A stretch of 64,000 bases of DNA from Pseudoduganella ginsengisoli (GTDB lineage Bacteria; Pseudomonadota; Gammaproteobacteria; Burkholderiales; Burkholderiaceae_D). Location of the stretch: contig NZ_WNLA01000001.1 in assembly GCF_009720865.1 (NCBI RefSeq), positions 124,001 to 188,000 on the forward strand. The letters run 5' to 3'. The position numbers were made by a program, and so were the translations under genes. This document shows positions 28,073 through 36,049 of this stretch, piece after piece; position 1 is the first letter of the stretch; each line of letters begins with the position of its first letter. The notes beneath the pieces are model-generated. The model ran no database searches. It saw nothing but the letters and a program-made list of their open reading frames with translations, and was not told the DNA's origin.

Positions 28073-28876
28073 TTACTTGGCTGCTGGAACGTTAATAAAG
28101 GGCACGGCATTTCCCGTCATGGTCGATGGCATATGGCCATCCCATTTCTCGATGGCTTTTGCCTGGTTTTCCACTTCCCTTAAGCGCAGTAATTCCGGCG
28201 TCACTTGCTGGCGCTGTAATGCCAATGCATCCGCCTCCGCTTTAGCACGTGCAACTTTTTGCTGGGCCTCCACTTCAATCCGCTGCAAATCCCGTTCGGC
28301 TTTCATTTTCAATTGCTCCGCCGTGGTTTTTGCTTCAATAGCTTCATCAAAAGTTTTACTGAAATTAAAGCTGATAATTGAAAATTCATCGATGACCAAT
28401 CCATGGCGCGACATACGTTCCTTTAATGCCGCCACGATATCGTCACGCACGACGGCGCGTTTGGAAATCAATTCTTCCGCCGTATAACGGGCTGTTACCG
28501 CTTTGACTGCCTCATGCACGGCCGGCACAATAATCCGTTCGCCAGGCTGATTGCCCAAATCGCGATATACCGCCACGGCGGCTTCCGGCTTCACATGGTA
28601 ATTAATGGCAACGCGGGTTTGCACGCGCTGCAAATCCTTCGAGGCAGCATCGCCTTCACCCTCGCCTTTTTCAATCGCCACACCCACTAAATGCATGGCT
28701 TGCGCCAATGGCCAGCGGAAATGCAAACCTTCGTCATAAACCTGTTCGGATGGTTTGCCAAACGTGGTTAATACGCCGCGATGCCCGGCCGGGACAATCG
28801 CAAAAGGCGTCAGCATAAACAACACAATGATGGCGGCAATTGCCAAACCGAGTTTTTTAATCCACCTGAATTGCAT
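28073..28876 (-). CDS. SPFH/Band 7 (prohibitin-like) membrane protein
   Basis: This 267-residue protein has one N-terminal membrane segment (LGLAIAAIIVLFMLTPFAIV) followed by an SPFH domain (VPAGHRGVLTTFGKPSEQVYDEGLHF split over residues 25-55). A long helical stretch rich in Ala, Lys and Glu follows (residues about 160-235). Prohibitin-like proteins form ring or raft assemblies that often regulate FtsH-type proteases. No protease gene is adjacent. GGGAGA lies six bases before ATG 28876, which therefore beats the ATG four codons upstream. Confidence 0.9.
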   Translation of the reverse strand: MQFRWIKKLGLAIAAIIVLFMLTPFAIVPAGHRGVLTTFGKPSEQVYDEGLHFRWPLAQAMHLVGVAIEKGEGEGDAASKDLQRVQTRVAINYHVKPEAAVAVYRDLGNQPGERIIVPAVHEAVKAVTARYTAEELISKRAVVRDDIVAALKERMSRHGLVIDEFSIISFNFSKTFDEAIEAKTTAEQLKMKAERDLQRIEVEAQQKVARAKAEADALALQRQQVTPELLRLREVENQAKAIEKWDGHMPSTMTGNAVPFINVPAAK

Positions 28877-29061
28877 GTCTTCTCCCATTTCAAAAAATGC
28901 AATGGATTCATGGTAGCAGAAGGATGCGCATGAGCAATGGTAATCGGCGGGCCATTTAACCGCATCTTAAGGCAGAAATGAGCATGATCACGCCACTTAT
29001 TAGCATAATCAGGGACGATAGCGTCCCGCAAGGTCAGTTGGCGATTTGAACGGGCAAATAA

Positions 29062-29083
29062 AAACGGCCCCGCAGGGCCGTTT
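29062..29083 (-). terminator. Terminator of the desaturase gene
   Basis: AAACGGCCC (29062-29070) and GGGCCGTTT (29075-29083) form a perfect 9-bp stem with a 4-nt loop. On the minus strand it ends in a run of T residues. It lies about 20 bases after the stop codon. Confidence 0.85.
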
Positions 29084-29102
29084 GGAATGAAGCGTTGAAT
29101 AC

Positions 29103-30302
29103 TTATGCGTAGCTGCGCAGGCGCAGGGAGAATTCCTGCAGCGATTTAATACCGGACGCTTCCGCACGATCGCACCAGTCTTGCAGTTTGGCCAGCAATT
29201 GATCGCGGGTGAAATGCGAACGTTCCCAAATCACGCCCAATTCCACGCGCATCGTGTGCATGGTTTCCAATACTTTGCTGTGCTCAAACAATTCCACCAA
29301 TTGCTGCTTTTGTGGCGCTTCAAGTTTAGCAGGTTCACGCTGCAGCAATTTACGGGACGATTTCAGGAAGCGCGCTTCCAGTTCCGCTTTATTCAAGTGC
29401 TGCAATTCATCTTTCCATGCTGCCTTGATGGTTTTCGCATATTTCGCCATCACATCGTAACGGTTGGCAATCACAGATTGCAGGGTTTCCAGGTCGGCCT
29501 GCATTTTACCTTTTTGGAATTTTGGCTCTGGCGCAACCTTTTTAACTTTCGCCAAGCCCAAAGTTTCCAATACACGGATATAGAACCAGCCGATATCGAA
29601 CTCATACCATTTCGACGACAGTTTCGCCGACGTGGCAAACGTGTGGTGGTTATTGTGCAATTCTTCGCCGCCGATAATCAGGCCGAATGGAATGATGTTG
29701 GTTGCCGCGTCGGCGCAATCGTAATTGCGGTAGCCCCAGTAGTGGCCAATACCATTAATAATGCCGGCCGCCGTCACGGGGATCCAGATCATTTGAATTG
29801 CCCACACGGTAATACCGATCACGCCGAACAGCATGACGTTCACGACCAGCAAAGCCGATACGCCGGCAGCGCTATATTTGGTGTACAGGTTGCGCTCGAT
29901 CCAGTCACTTGGCGTACCGTGACCGTATTTCTCCAGCGTTTCCTTGTTTTTCGATTCAGCGCGATACAGTTCAGCGCCTTCCCAGAATACTTTCTTAATG
30001 CCGCGGGTCACCGGGCTGTGCGGATCTTCGTCCGTATCGCATTTAGCGTGATGCTTGCGGTGAATCGACGCCCATTCTTTCGTGACCTGGCCAGTCGTCA
30101 GCCACAGCCAGAAACGGAAGAAATGCGAAGGAATCGCATGCAGCTCCAATGCGCGGTGCGCTTGATGGCGGTGCAAATAAATGGTGACGCTGGCAATGGT
30201 GATATGCGTCACCACCATGGTATAGGCAAAAATCTGCCAGCCAGACAGGCCCAACAGGCCCGTGTCGAGGAAGGCCAGTACTGCTTGTAAACTAGGGATC
30301 AT
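29103..30302 (-). CDS. Membrane fatty acid desaturase (acyl-CoA delta-9 type)
   Basis: This 399-residue integral membrane di-iron desaturase introduces double bonds into fatty acyl chains. The three histidine boxes are HRHQAHRALELH, HRKHHAKCD and ELHNNHHTFA. Hydrophobic pairs flank the boxes. A long C-terminal helical extension (residues about 250-399), rich in Lys, Glu and Leu, is beyond the usual core and has no family I recognise. The start has GGAG at six bases. In bacteria such enzymes adjust membrane fluidity in the cold. Confidence 0.92.
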   Translation of the reverse strand: MIPSLQAVLAFLDTGLLGLSGWQIFAYTMVVTHITIASVTIYLHRHQAHRALELHAIPSHFFRFWLWLTTGQVTKEWASIHRKHHAKCDTDEDPHSPVTRGIKKVFWEGAELYRAESKNKETLEKYGHGTPSDWIERNLYTKYSAAGVSALLVVNVMLFGVIGITVWAIQMIWIPVTAAGIINGIGHYWGYRNYDCADAATNIIPFGLIIGGEELHNNHHTFATSAKLSSKWYEFDIGWFYIRVLETLGLAKVKKVAPEPKFQKGKMQADLETLQSVIANRYDVMAKYAKTIKAAWKDELQHLNKAELEARFLKSSRKLLQREPAKLEAPQKQQLVELFEHSKVLETMHTMRVELGVIWERSHFTRDQLLAKLQDWCDRAEASGIKSLQEFSLRLRSYA

Positions 30303-30453
30303 TACTGCTCCAGTAGGGGGGATATCGTTCGCGAACCTGTCCCCATTGAACAGGCGCGACTTCTCATGATGGACCGTATTGTACGCCGAATCCGCCCTGC
30401 TGAGGACGGATTGCCCATCGGAACTGATTATTTTTTAGGCGGTGCGTGCCACA

Positions 30454-31770
30454 TCAGGACCCTTCCGGCAACCTTGCGGGACCGATAATGCGCATCTCCC
30501 GTTGCGGGAACGGCACGGAGATTTGGTGTTCCTGCAGCAATTTCCAAATTGCCCGGTTGACGTCGGAAATCACCCCGCCCCGGCCATTTTCCGGATCGGC
30601 AATCCACCAATTGACTTGCAAGTCCAGTCCATCGGCGCCGAAATTGACGAGATTGGCCGAAGGGGCCTTGTCTTTGACAACGCGTTCGACGGACAAGGCC
30701 GCCTGTTCCAGCAGACGCAGCGCCAGGTCCAGGTCCGTATCGTAAGCCACGGACACCTTGGCGCTGAGCAACACGCTCTTGTTGCTCAGCGTGGAATTCT
30801 GCACCGCGCCCGACACCAGCATTTCATTGGGAACAATCGACTCTACGCCGTCGAGCCCTTGCAGCACGGTATAGCGCGTGTTGATTTGCATCACGCGGCC
30901 ACTGTATTTATCGACGGTGATCATGTCGCCGATGGTCAGGCTGCGGTCCAGCAAGATAATGAAGCCGGAAACATAATTGCTGGCGATCTTTTGCAAACCC
31001 AGGCCCAGGCCAACGCCCAGCGCACCGCCAAACACGGACAGCACCGTCAAATCTATGCCCACTGCGGACAAGCTCAGCAATACCGCCACGACAATCAAGA
31101 TCGCGCGGCCAAAGCGCGCCAGCACGACGCGCATGCTCAGGTGCATCGATTCCACGCTCATCAAGCGCTGCTCCAGCACGGCGCCCACCCACAGCGCCAG
31201 CATCAACATCAATGCCACGGAGACGGCGCCGCCCAGCACATCGGCTATCGACACCTTATGCTTGCCCAACGGCAGCAGGGTCTGGTCCAGGTAGAGATAC
31301 AGCTCACTCCACAGCCCCGTGATATACAGCGCCATGCCGGCCCACACCAGCAACTGGAAAATCTTTTCAAAAGTCCGGATGGTCTGACCAATCTGGCCCT
31401 GGCGGGCAAAAATACGGCGCAGCAAGACAAAGGCAAAGCGGATCAACACCAGCGACAGGAAAATCGGCACGGCCACCTTTAGCAAATGCACTTTTTGCCA
31501 CCGTCCCAGCATCAATTGCGCGCCATACAGCACGGCCACGACAGCCAGCGGTCCCACCACGCGGGAAAAACTTTCCGCACCAAAATGCGCGATACCGCTT
31601 TCCGGCGCTGCTTCCGCCACGCGGGCCGTTACGCGGGCGCGCAACAGGCTGGAAATCAGCCAGCCCAGCAAAACAGCCGCCACCAACGCCGCCAGCTGCC
31701 ATAGCAAGCCGGGGTCGCGCATGTCGTTGAATAAGTCGGAAATCAGGTTTTTCAGTGGTTCTTGTTTCAT
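30454..31770 (-). CDS. MscS-family mechanosensitive channel
   Basis: This 438-residue channel protein has about five to six membrane segments. The pore helix is glycine/alanine rich (FGGALGVGLGLGLQKIASNY), and the MscS beta domain follows (LLDRSLTIGDMITVDKYSGRV, then IVPNEMLVSGAVQNST). A C-terminal alpha/beta part includes NFGADGLDLQVNWWI. Such channels release solutes on osmotic downshock. It is longer than E. coli MscS (286 residues) because of extra N-terminal helices. Confidence 0.92.
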   Translation of the reverse strand: MKQEPLKNLISDLFNDMRDPGLLWQLAALVAAVLLGWLISSLLRARVTARVAEAAPESGIAHFGAESFSRVVGPLAVVAVLYGAQLMLGRWQKVHLLKVAVPIFLSLVLIRFAFVLLRRIFARQGQIGQTIRTFEKIFQLLVWAGMALYITGLWSELYLYLDQTLLPLGKHKVSIADVLGGAVSVALMLMLALWVGAVLEQRLMSVESMHLSMRVVLARFGRAILIVVAVLLSLSAVGIDLTVLSVFGGALGVGLGLGLQKIASNYVSGFIILLDRSLTIGDMITVDKYSGRVMQINTRYTVLQGLDGVESIVPNEMLVSGAVQNSTLSNKSVLLSAKVSVAYDTDLDLALRLLEQAALSVERVVKDKAPSANLVNFGADGLDLQVNWWIADPENGRGGVISDVNRAIWKLLQEHQISVPFPQREMRIIGPARLPEGS

Positions 31771-31788
31771 CAGCAGTGATCAATGAAA

Positions 31789-31861
31789 GGGCCTGGCCCC
31801 AAATATGCTATGAATTTTGCACCATTCATAGCACTTTTGGGGCCAGGCCCCGAAATGTCGA
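31789..31861. repeat. Composite hairpin repeat, copy 2 (REPIN-like doublet)
   Basis: Two 27-bp arms (31789-31815 and 31824-31850) are inverted copies with 25 of 27 positions matching, around an 8-nt loop. Each arm carries GGGCC/GGCCC at its outer end and CTATGAAT/ATTCATAG near the loop. The right arm continues into GAAATGTCGA, as in the copy at 62669. It lies in the short gap between the channel gene start and rsmB stop. Confidence 0.8.
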
Positions 31862-31867
31862 CCAAAT

Positions 31868-31892
31868 TAAAAAGCCGGCGCTGGGCCGGCTT
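31868..31892 (-). terminator. Terminator of rsmB-purN
   Basis: AAGCCGGC (31872-31879) and GCCGGCTT (31885-31892) form an 8-bp stem with a 5-nt loop. It is followed on the minus strand by a T-run. It sits ten bases after the rsmB stop. Confidence 0.85.
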
Positions 31893-31901
31893 GGGGAACG
31901 C

Positions 31902-33197
31902 TTATTCTGCGTCGTCCGATTCTTCTTTCGCAGGTTTGGCCATTTTCTTGCGCTCGAACACGGCGGCGAAGAAGCCATCCGTTTGATGCTTGTGTGGCAA
32001 CAGTTTCAAGTAATCGCCCATTTCCAGCGCGATTTTCTGTTCCGCCAGGATTTTGCTCATCGGCACCAGTTCGAAGTCAGGATGCGATGCCAGGAACTCA
32101 GCCGCCACGTTATCGTTTTCTTCGTTCAAGAAGCTGCACGTCGCGTACACGAGACGGCCGCCGCCCTTGACCAGGCGCGATGCGCCATCCAGGATGGCGA
32201 TTTGCTTGTCGTGCATCTCGGCAATCGCGCCTTCTTGCTGGCGCCATTTCACGTCCGGGTTGCGGCGCAACGTGCCCATGCCGGAGCATGGCGCATCGAC
32301 CAGCACGCGGTCGATCTTGCCGGCCAGGCGCTTGATTTTCGCATCGCGCTCGTGCGCGATCAGTACTGGATGCACGTTCGACAAGCCACTGCGCGCCAGA
32401 CGCGGCTTGAGCTTCGACAAACGCTTTTCCGACACGTCGAACGCATACAAACGGCCGGTGTTGCGCATTTGCGCCCCCAGCGCCAGGGTCTTGCCGCCCG
32501 CGCCGGCGCAAAAGTCCACCACCATTTCACCGCGCTTGGCGCCCAGGATCTGGGCCAGCACCTGGCTACCCTCGTCCTGCACTTCAATGGCGCCGCTCTT
32601 AAACAGCGGCAGGTTTTGCAGCGCAGGCTTTTTATGCACGCGCAGGCCCAGCGGCGCATACGGCGTCGGGTCGGCGGCGATTGGCGCTTGCGCCAGTTCC
32701 GCCATCACGGCGTCGCGGTCGGCTTTCATGGCGTTGACGCGCAAGTCCAGCGGCGCCGGCGTATTCAGTGCGTCGGCCAGCGCCAGCGCTTCTTCTTCGC
32801 CATATTGCGCCACCAGCTTTTCGTACAGCCACTTCGGCATGTTCGAACGCATCGACTTGTGCAGCAGCTTGCGGTCGATATTGGCCGCCCGTTCCAGCCA
32901 GGCCGATTCTTCCGGCGACAGGCTAGGGAGCGCACCGATGCCCACGGCATCCATCATGCCCAGCAAGACCAGGCGGCGCATGTCAGGGCCGCTGCCCGAC
33001 GCCGAGAAATCCGTGAAGAAGGCTTTGTTACGCAGCACGGCGTACACGCATTCAGCGATGGCGCCGCGCTCGCGGCCGCCCAGACGCTGGCGTTCTTTGA
33101 AAAAGCGCGACAACGTCGTGTCGGCTGGCGCGGTAAAGCGCAAAATCTCGCGCAACACTTCTTCAGCGTTGGCGAGCACCATAGGTGACAATCGCAT
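31902..33197 (-). CDS. rsmB: 16S rRNA (cytosine-5) methyltransferase, RsmB/NOP family
   Basis: This 431-residue SAM-dependent methyltransferase of the RsmB/NOP/NSUN family has SAM-binding DFCAGAGGKTLALGAQM. Its two catalytic cysteines lie in DAPCSGMGTLRR (motif IV) and YATCSFLNEEND (motif VI). The N-terminal 130 residues look like a diverged NusB-type RNA-binding domain. Direct assignment to m5C967 of 16S rRNA is by family. The start could also be ATG 33182 (MVLANAEEV). purN lies 13 bases upstream on the same strand. Confidence 0.85.
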   Translation of the reverse strand: MRLSPMVLANAEEVLREILRFTAPADTTLSRFFKERQRLGGRERGAIAECVYAVLRNKAFFTDFSASGSGPDMRRLVLLGMMDAVGIGALPSLSPEESAWLERAANIDRKLLHKSMRSNMPKWLYEKLVAQYGEEEALALADALNTPAPLDLRVNAMKADRDAVMAELAQAPIAADPTPYAPLGLRVHKKPALQNLPLFKSGAIEVQDEGSQVLAQILGAKRGEMVVDFCAGAGGKTLALGAQMRNTGRLYAFDVSEKRLSKLKPRLARSGLSNVHPVLIAHERDAKIKRLAGKIDRVLVDAPCSGMGTLRRNPDVKWRQQEGAIAEMHDKQIAILDGASRLVKGGGRLVYATCSFLNEENDNVAAEFLASHPDFELVPMSKILAEQKIALEMGDYLKLLPHKHQTDGFFAAVFERKKMAKPAKEESDDAE

Positions 33198-33210
33198 AGT
33201 GTTCCTTTAA

Positions 33211-33819
33211 TTAGTTCTGGTCGATGACGACCTTGCCGTCGGCAATCGTCAGCCGGTCTTCAACAAACCAGCGGATGCAGCGCGGATATAACTGATGTTC
33301 CTGCACCAGCACGCGGGCGGCCAGGGTATCGGGGGTGTCGCCTTCCAGCACGTCGACCTTCGCCTGGCCCACCATCGGGCCATGATCCAGCTGCGCCGTG
33401 ACAAAGTGCACGGTGGCGCCATGTTCTTTCACGCCGGCCGCCAGCGCCTGTTCATGCGTATGCAAGCCAGGGAACAGCGGCAGCAGCGACGGGTGGATGT
33501 TCAGCATGCGGCCCTCATAGTGATCCACGAAGCCCGGCGTCAAAATGCGCATGAAGCCGGCCAGTACCACGAGGTCCGGTTCAAAACGGTCGATTTCCGC
33601 TTGCAGCGCCGCGTCAAATGCTTCGCGCGACGGGTACGCTTTATTGGAGACCACGGCGGTAGCAATGCCATGGCTGGCTGCAAATTGCAGGCCGCCGGCG
33701 TCGGCGCGGTTGCTGATCACGGCGGCAATTTTAGCGGGCCACTGTTCGGCCTGGGCGGCGCGCACAACGGCTTCCATATTGCTGCCACGGCCGGAAATGA
33801 GGATGACGATGTTTTTCAT
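33211..33819 (-). CDS. purN: Phosphoribosylglycinamide formyltransferase (GART)
   Basis: This 202-residue enzyme transfers a formyl group from 10-formyl-THF to GAR in purine synthesis. The N-terminal NIVILISGRGSNMEA binds the phosphoribosyl part. Catalytic residues are in MLNIHPSLLPLFPGLHTHEQ (Asn, His) and the Asp of QLDHGPMVGQ. Length fits the family. It is probably co-transcribed with rsmB. Confidence 0.96.
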   Translation of the reverse strand: MKNIVILISGRGSNMEAVVRAAQAEQWPAKIAAVISNRADAGGLQFAASHGIATAVVSNKAYPSREAFDAALQAEIDRFEPDLVVLAGFMRILTPGFVDHYEGRMLNIHPSLLPLFPGLHTHEQALAAGVKEHGATVHFVTAQLDHGPMVGQAKVDVLEGDTPDTLAARVLVQEHQLYPRCIRWFVEDRLTIADGKVVIDQN

Positions 33820-33910
33820 CGGGTCACGGAAAGGGACGTCAAAAACCCTCTATTGTACCGGTTAAGCCATCGGCAGGCCACTAAGCGGCCCCAAGACCCG
33901 GTAGCAAGCG

Positions 33911-34309
33911 CTATTCAAACGAGTAAAATACCCGGAATGGCACGTTTTTTTCAGCCCAGTAATCGGCGGCATCGCGGAACACGTCGAGCAGGGTTTCGCG
34001 CGCTTCACGGTCGAATTTTTGCGTATTGGGCAATTGCTCCAGCACAGCCAAAAAGCCCGTTTGCGGGCCGGCCTGCTGCATGGTATCGGTCAGGCAAACG
34101 CGTAATGCTTCGAAATTCTTGCCGCAAGGCTTAGGGAAGAGGAAGGATTCAGCGATGATGCCAAGCACTTGCTGCTTGGTGAAACCAGCATTGCAGTGGG
34201 CATACAGAAAATGCTGCCCAAGGCGGGCTGCCTCGTCTTGCAAGTCCGGCACCCGGAAGGCCCGGATCGACTGCACGAGATTGGGCGGCACAGTGGTCAA
34301 CAAACTCAT
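33911..34309 (-). CDS. Barstar-like ribonuclease inhibitor family protein
   Basis: This 132-residue protein has no signal peptide and is presumably cytoplasmic. The segment PKPCGKNFEALRVCLTD resembles the barstar motif YYGxNxDALxDCL, and LLDVFRDAADYW followed by PFRVFYSF fits the last helix and strand of that fold. Barstar proteins bind and block a secreted guanyl-specific ribonuclease (barnase type). No such ribonuclease gene is in the window, so it is either an orphan immunity-like protein or has another partner. N-terminal 40 residues extend beyond classical barstar (about 90 residues). Confidence 0.75.
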   Translation of the reverse strand: MSLLTTVPPNLVQSIRAFRVPDLQDEAARLGQHFLYAHCNAGFTKQQVLGIIAESFLFPKPCGKNFEALRVCLTDTMQQAGPQTGFLAVLEQLPNTQKFDREARETLLDVFRDAADYWAEKNVPFRVFYSFE

Positions 34310-34614
34310 ATTTATTTGGGTAGCCCGCGGCAGTGAACGTTTCTCTCAGTCAATCTAATTCCATACACTTGTTAGGGTAACGTGTTGTATGTCTCTAATC
34401 AACTCGATTGTGGCTCTGGACGACCGTTTTGTTAGAAATAGAACATTTCCTCTGAATTTATGCGCGCATGATGGCGCTATCAACCCTGCCCTTCGTTACA
34501 TTTTGTTGCCATCGGTTGCAACTATTAAGCAGGGCCGGGATTACCATGCTTCAATACCGCTGCTTAATACCATTGCTTAGTACCACTGTATCGACTTGCT
34601 CAAGAGGTAATACC
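34310..34614. other. 305-bp intergenic region upstream of the glycine-zipper gene
   Basis: No gene is convincing here; an open frame of 63 codons from 34389 has no family resemblance and unusual codon use. At 34547-34586 three near-identical units of 13-14 bp occur head to tail, annotated separately. No clear -35/-10 pair was found. Confidence 0.6.
34547..34586 (+). repeat. Three tandem 13-14-bp units
   Basis: The units TGCTTCAATACCGC, TGCTTAATACCAT and TGCTTAGTACCAC follow one another without gap. They end 28 bases before the start of the glycine-zipper gene, inside its probable leader or promoter. They could be regulator sites or simple slippage products. Confidence 0.6.
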
Positions 34615-35130
34615 ATGAACCTGCGAACCAAACTGATTGCATCCGTTCTGTGCGTAGGCGCCCTGCCACTGGCTCAGGCGCAACGCCCCGACTTCGAAGA
34701 TTACGGCCGCGTGCTGCGCGTGCAGCCCTGTATCGAACAAGTCAACCGCCCGCGCCAGGAATGCCGCACTGAATATGTCCAGGTGCAGCAGCAAGCCGAG
34801 CGCAGCGCCGGTGGTTCCATCGTCGGCGGCATTGCCGGCGCGCTGCTGGGCAGCACGGTCGGCCGCGGCAATGGCCGCACTGCCGCCACCGCGGCCGGCG
34901 CGATTGCCGGCGCCGTCGTGGGCGACCGGGTCGACAACCAGAATGTGCAGCCAGGCGGTGTGACAGAGCAAGCCGTGAAACAGTGCCGCATGGTCGATCA
35001 CGTGGAAGAACGCACCAACGGCTATGACGTGTCGTACGACTACCGCGGCCGTACTTATAATATCGTCATGCCTTACGACCCGGGCCAGCGCGTGCGCCTG
35101 CGTGTCCAGGTCGATCCCATCCTGAATTGA
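34615..35130 (+). CDS. Secreted glycine-zipper (17-kDa antigen-like) protein
   Basis: This 171-residue protein has a Sec signal peptide (residues 1-22, ending LAQAQ). Its glycine-zipper 2TM segment (GGSIVGGIAGALLGSTVG, then AGAIAGAVVGD) is typical of envelope proteins of the SlyB/Rick_17kDa type. Four cysteines lie outside the zipper (C41, C49 region and C124 region), suggesting disulfides. AGAGG precedes ATG 34615; the longer frame to 34468 is not credible. Function is probably outer-membrane or envelope structure. Confidence 0.85.
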   Translation: MNLRTKLIASVLCVGALPLAQAQRPDFEDYGRVLRVQPCIEQVNRPRQECRTEYVQVQQQAERSAGGSIVGGIAGALLGSTVGRGNGRTAATAAGAIAGAVVGDRVDNQNVQPGGVTEQAVKQCRMVDHVEERTNGYDVSYDYRGRTYNIVMPYDPGQRVRLRVQVDPILN

Positions 35131-35143
35131 GCCCGCTCTGCCT

Positions 35144-35173
35144 GCGGCGGCTTGCCATGCCGGAAGCCGCCGC
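35144..35173 (+). terminator. Hairpin after the glycine-zipper gene
   Basis: GCGGCGGCTT (35144-35153) and AAGCCGCCGC (35164-35173) form a perfect 10-bp stem with a 10-nt loop, without a T-run. It lies just after the stop and may limit read-through into the next gene. Confidence 0.5.
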
Positions 35174-35209
35174 GGGATAATACGGCGATCCTTCCTGCCC
35201 GCCGTATTT

Positions 35210-36031
35210 ATGCTCATCAAACGCAAATCCATCGAAAAAGTCGAATCGTCGCGCCCTGCCGCGGCAAAACCGGCCAACGCTTCGTCCAAACCTGCTGCCA
35301 AACCCCGCAAACCGAAGTTCGCGCCGGTCACCTTGTCTGAACTGGACGGTGTGCGTTACCTGCATTTCGGTACCGAATGGGTACAAGGCGCGATGCGCAT
35401 CCGCAAACCGGACTGGCCGGAACTGGAATATGCGCAGCAAATGAATGCCTGGCTGCTGTGGCTGGCCGAACCGCGCCGCATTGCGCAGCTGGGCCTGGGT
35501 ACGGCGGCATTGACCAAGTTTTGTTATAAACAGTTTCCACAAGCCGATGTCACGGCAGTGGAATTGAACCCGCACGTGATCGCCGTTTGCCAATCCATGT
35601 TCAAACTGCCGCCTGACGACGAACGGCTGCACGTGCTGGAAATGGATGCGATGGACTTCGTGACCGACAAAGCCAATTACGCTTCGCTCGATGTGCTGCA
35701 AGTGGATTTGTATGACGCGACGGCGCGCGGTCCCGTGCTTGATACACCCGAGTTTTACCAGTCGTGCGCGGCATGCCTGACGGACGACGGCATCATGACC
35801 GTCAACCTGTTCGGCGACCATCCCAGCTATGCGAAAAACCTGAAGGCCATGAAATTCGCCTTTGCCCAGGTGGTGTGCCTGCCGCCCGTCCATGAAGGCA
35901 ATGTCGTGGCGATCGCCTTCAGGCAAAAACGCGCGATCGACCTCGCGGCATTGAAAGAGCGCGCGGCGCACATCGTGGCCGAAACAAAATTGCCCGCGAA
36001 ATCGTGGGTCAAAGGTTTGGCACAGAACTAA
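35210..36031 (+). CDS. Spermidine synthase-like methyltransferase-fold protein
   Basis: This 273-residue protein has the SpeE-like Rossmann fold. AQLGLGTAALTKFCY binds the nucleotide part, followed by VTAVELNPHVIAVCQSMF, the acidic strand EMDAMDFV and LQVDLYDATARG. The aminopropyltransferase N-terminal beta-sheet is missing, replaced by a Lys/Pro/Ala-rich tail of about 45 residues. True spermidine synthase activity is therefore uncertain. It precedes the GspE-type ATPase by 18 bases on the same strand. Confidence 0.8.
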   Translation: MLIKRKSIEKVESSRPAAAKPANASSKPAAKPRKPKFAPVTLSELDGVRYLHFGTEWVQGAMRIRKPDWPELEYAQQMNAWLLWLAEPRRIAQLGLGTAALTKFCYKQFPQADVTAVELNPHVIAVCQSMFKLPPDDERLHVLEMDAMDFVTDKANYASLDVLQVDLYDATARGPVLDTPEFYQSCAACLTDDGIMTVNLFGDHPSYAKNLKAMKFAFAQVVCLPPVHEGNVVAIAFRQKRAIDLAALKERAAHIVAETKLPAKSWVKGLAQN

Positions 36032-36049
36032 GCAAAGGACCGCCGCCAG

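Noticed and set aside
34389..34580. Open frame of 63 codons in the gap before the glycine-zipper gene.
   Set aside because: No ribosome binding site, atypical codons and no recognisable domain. It overlaps the tandem 13-mers.
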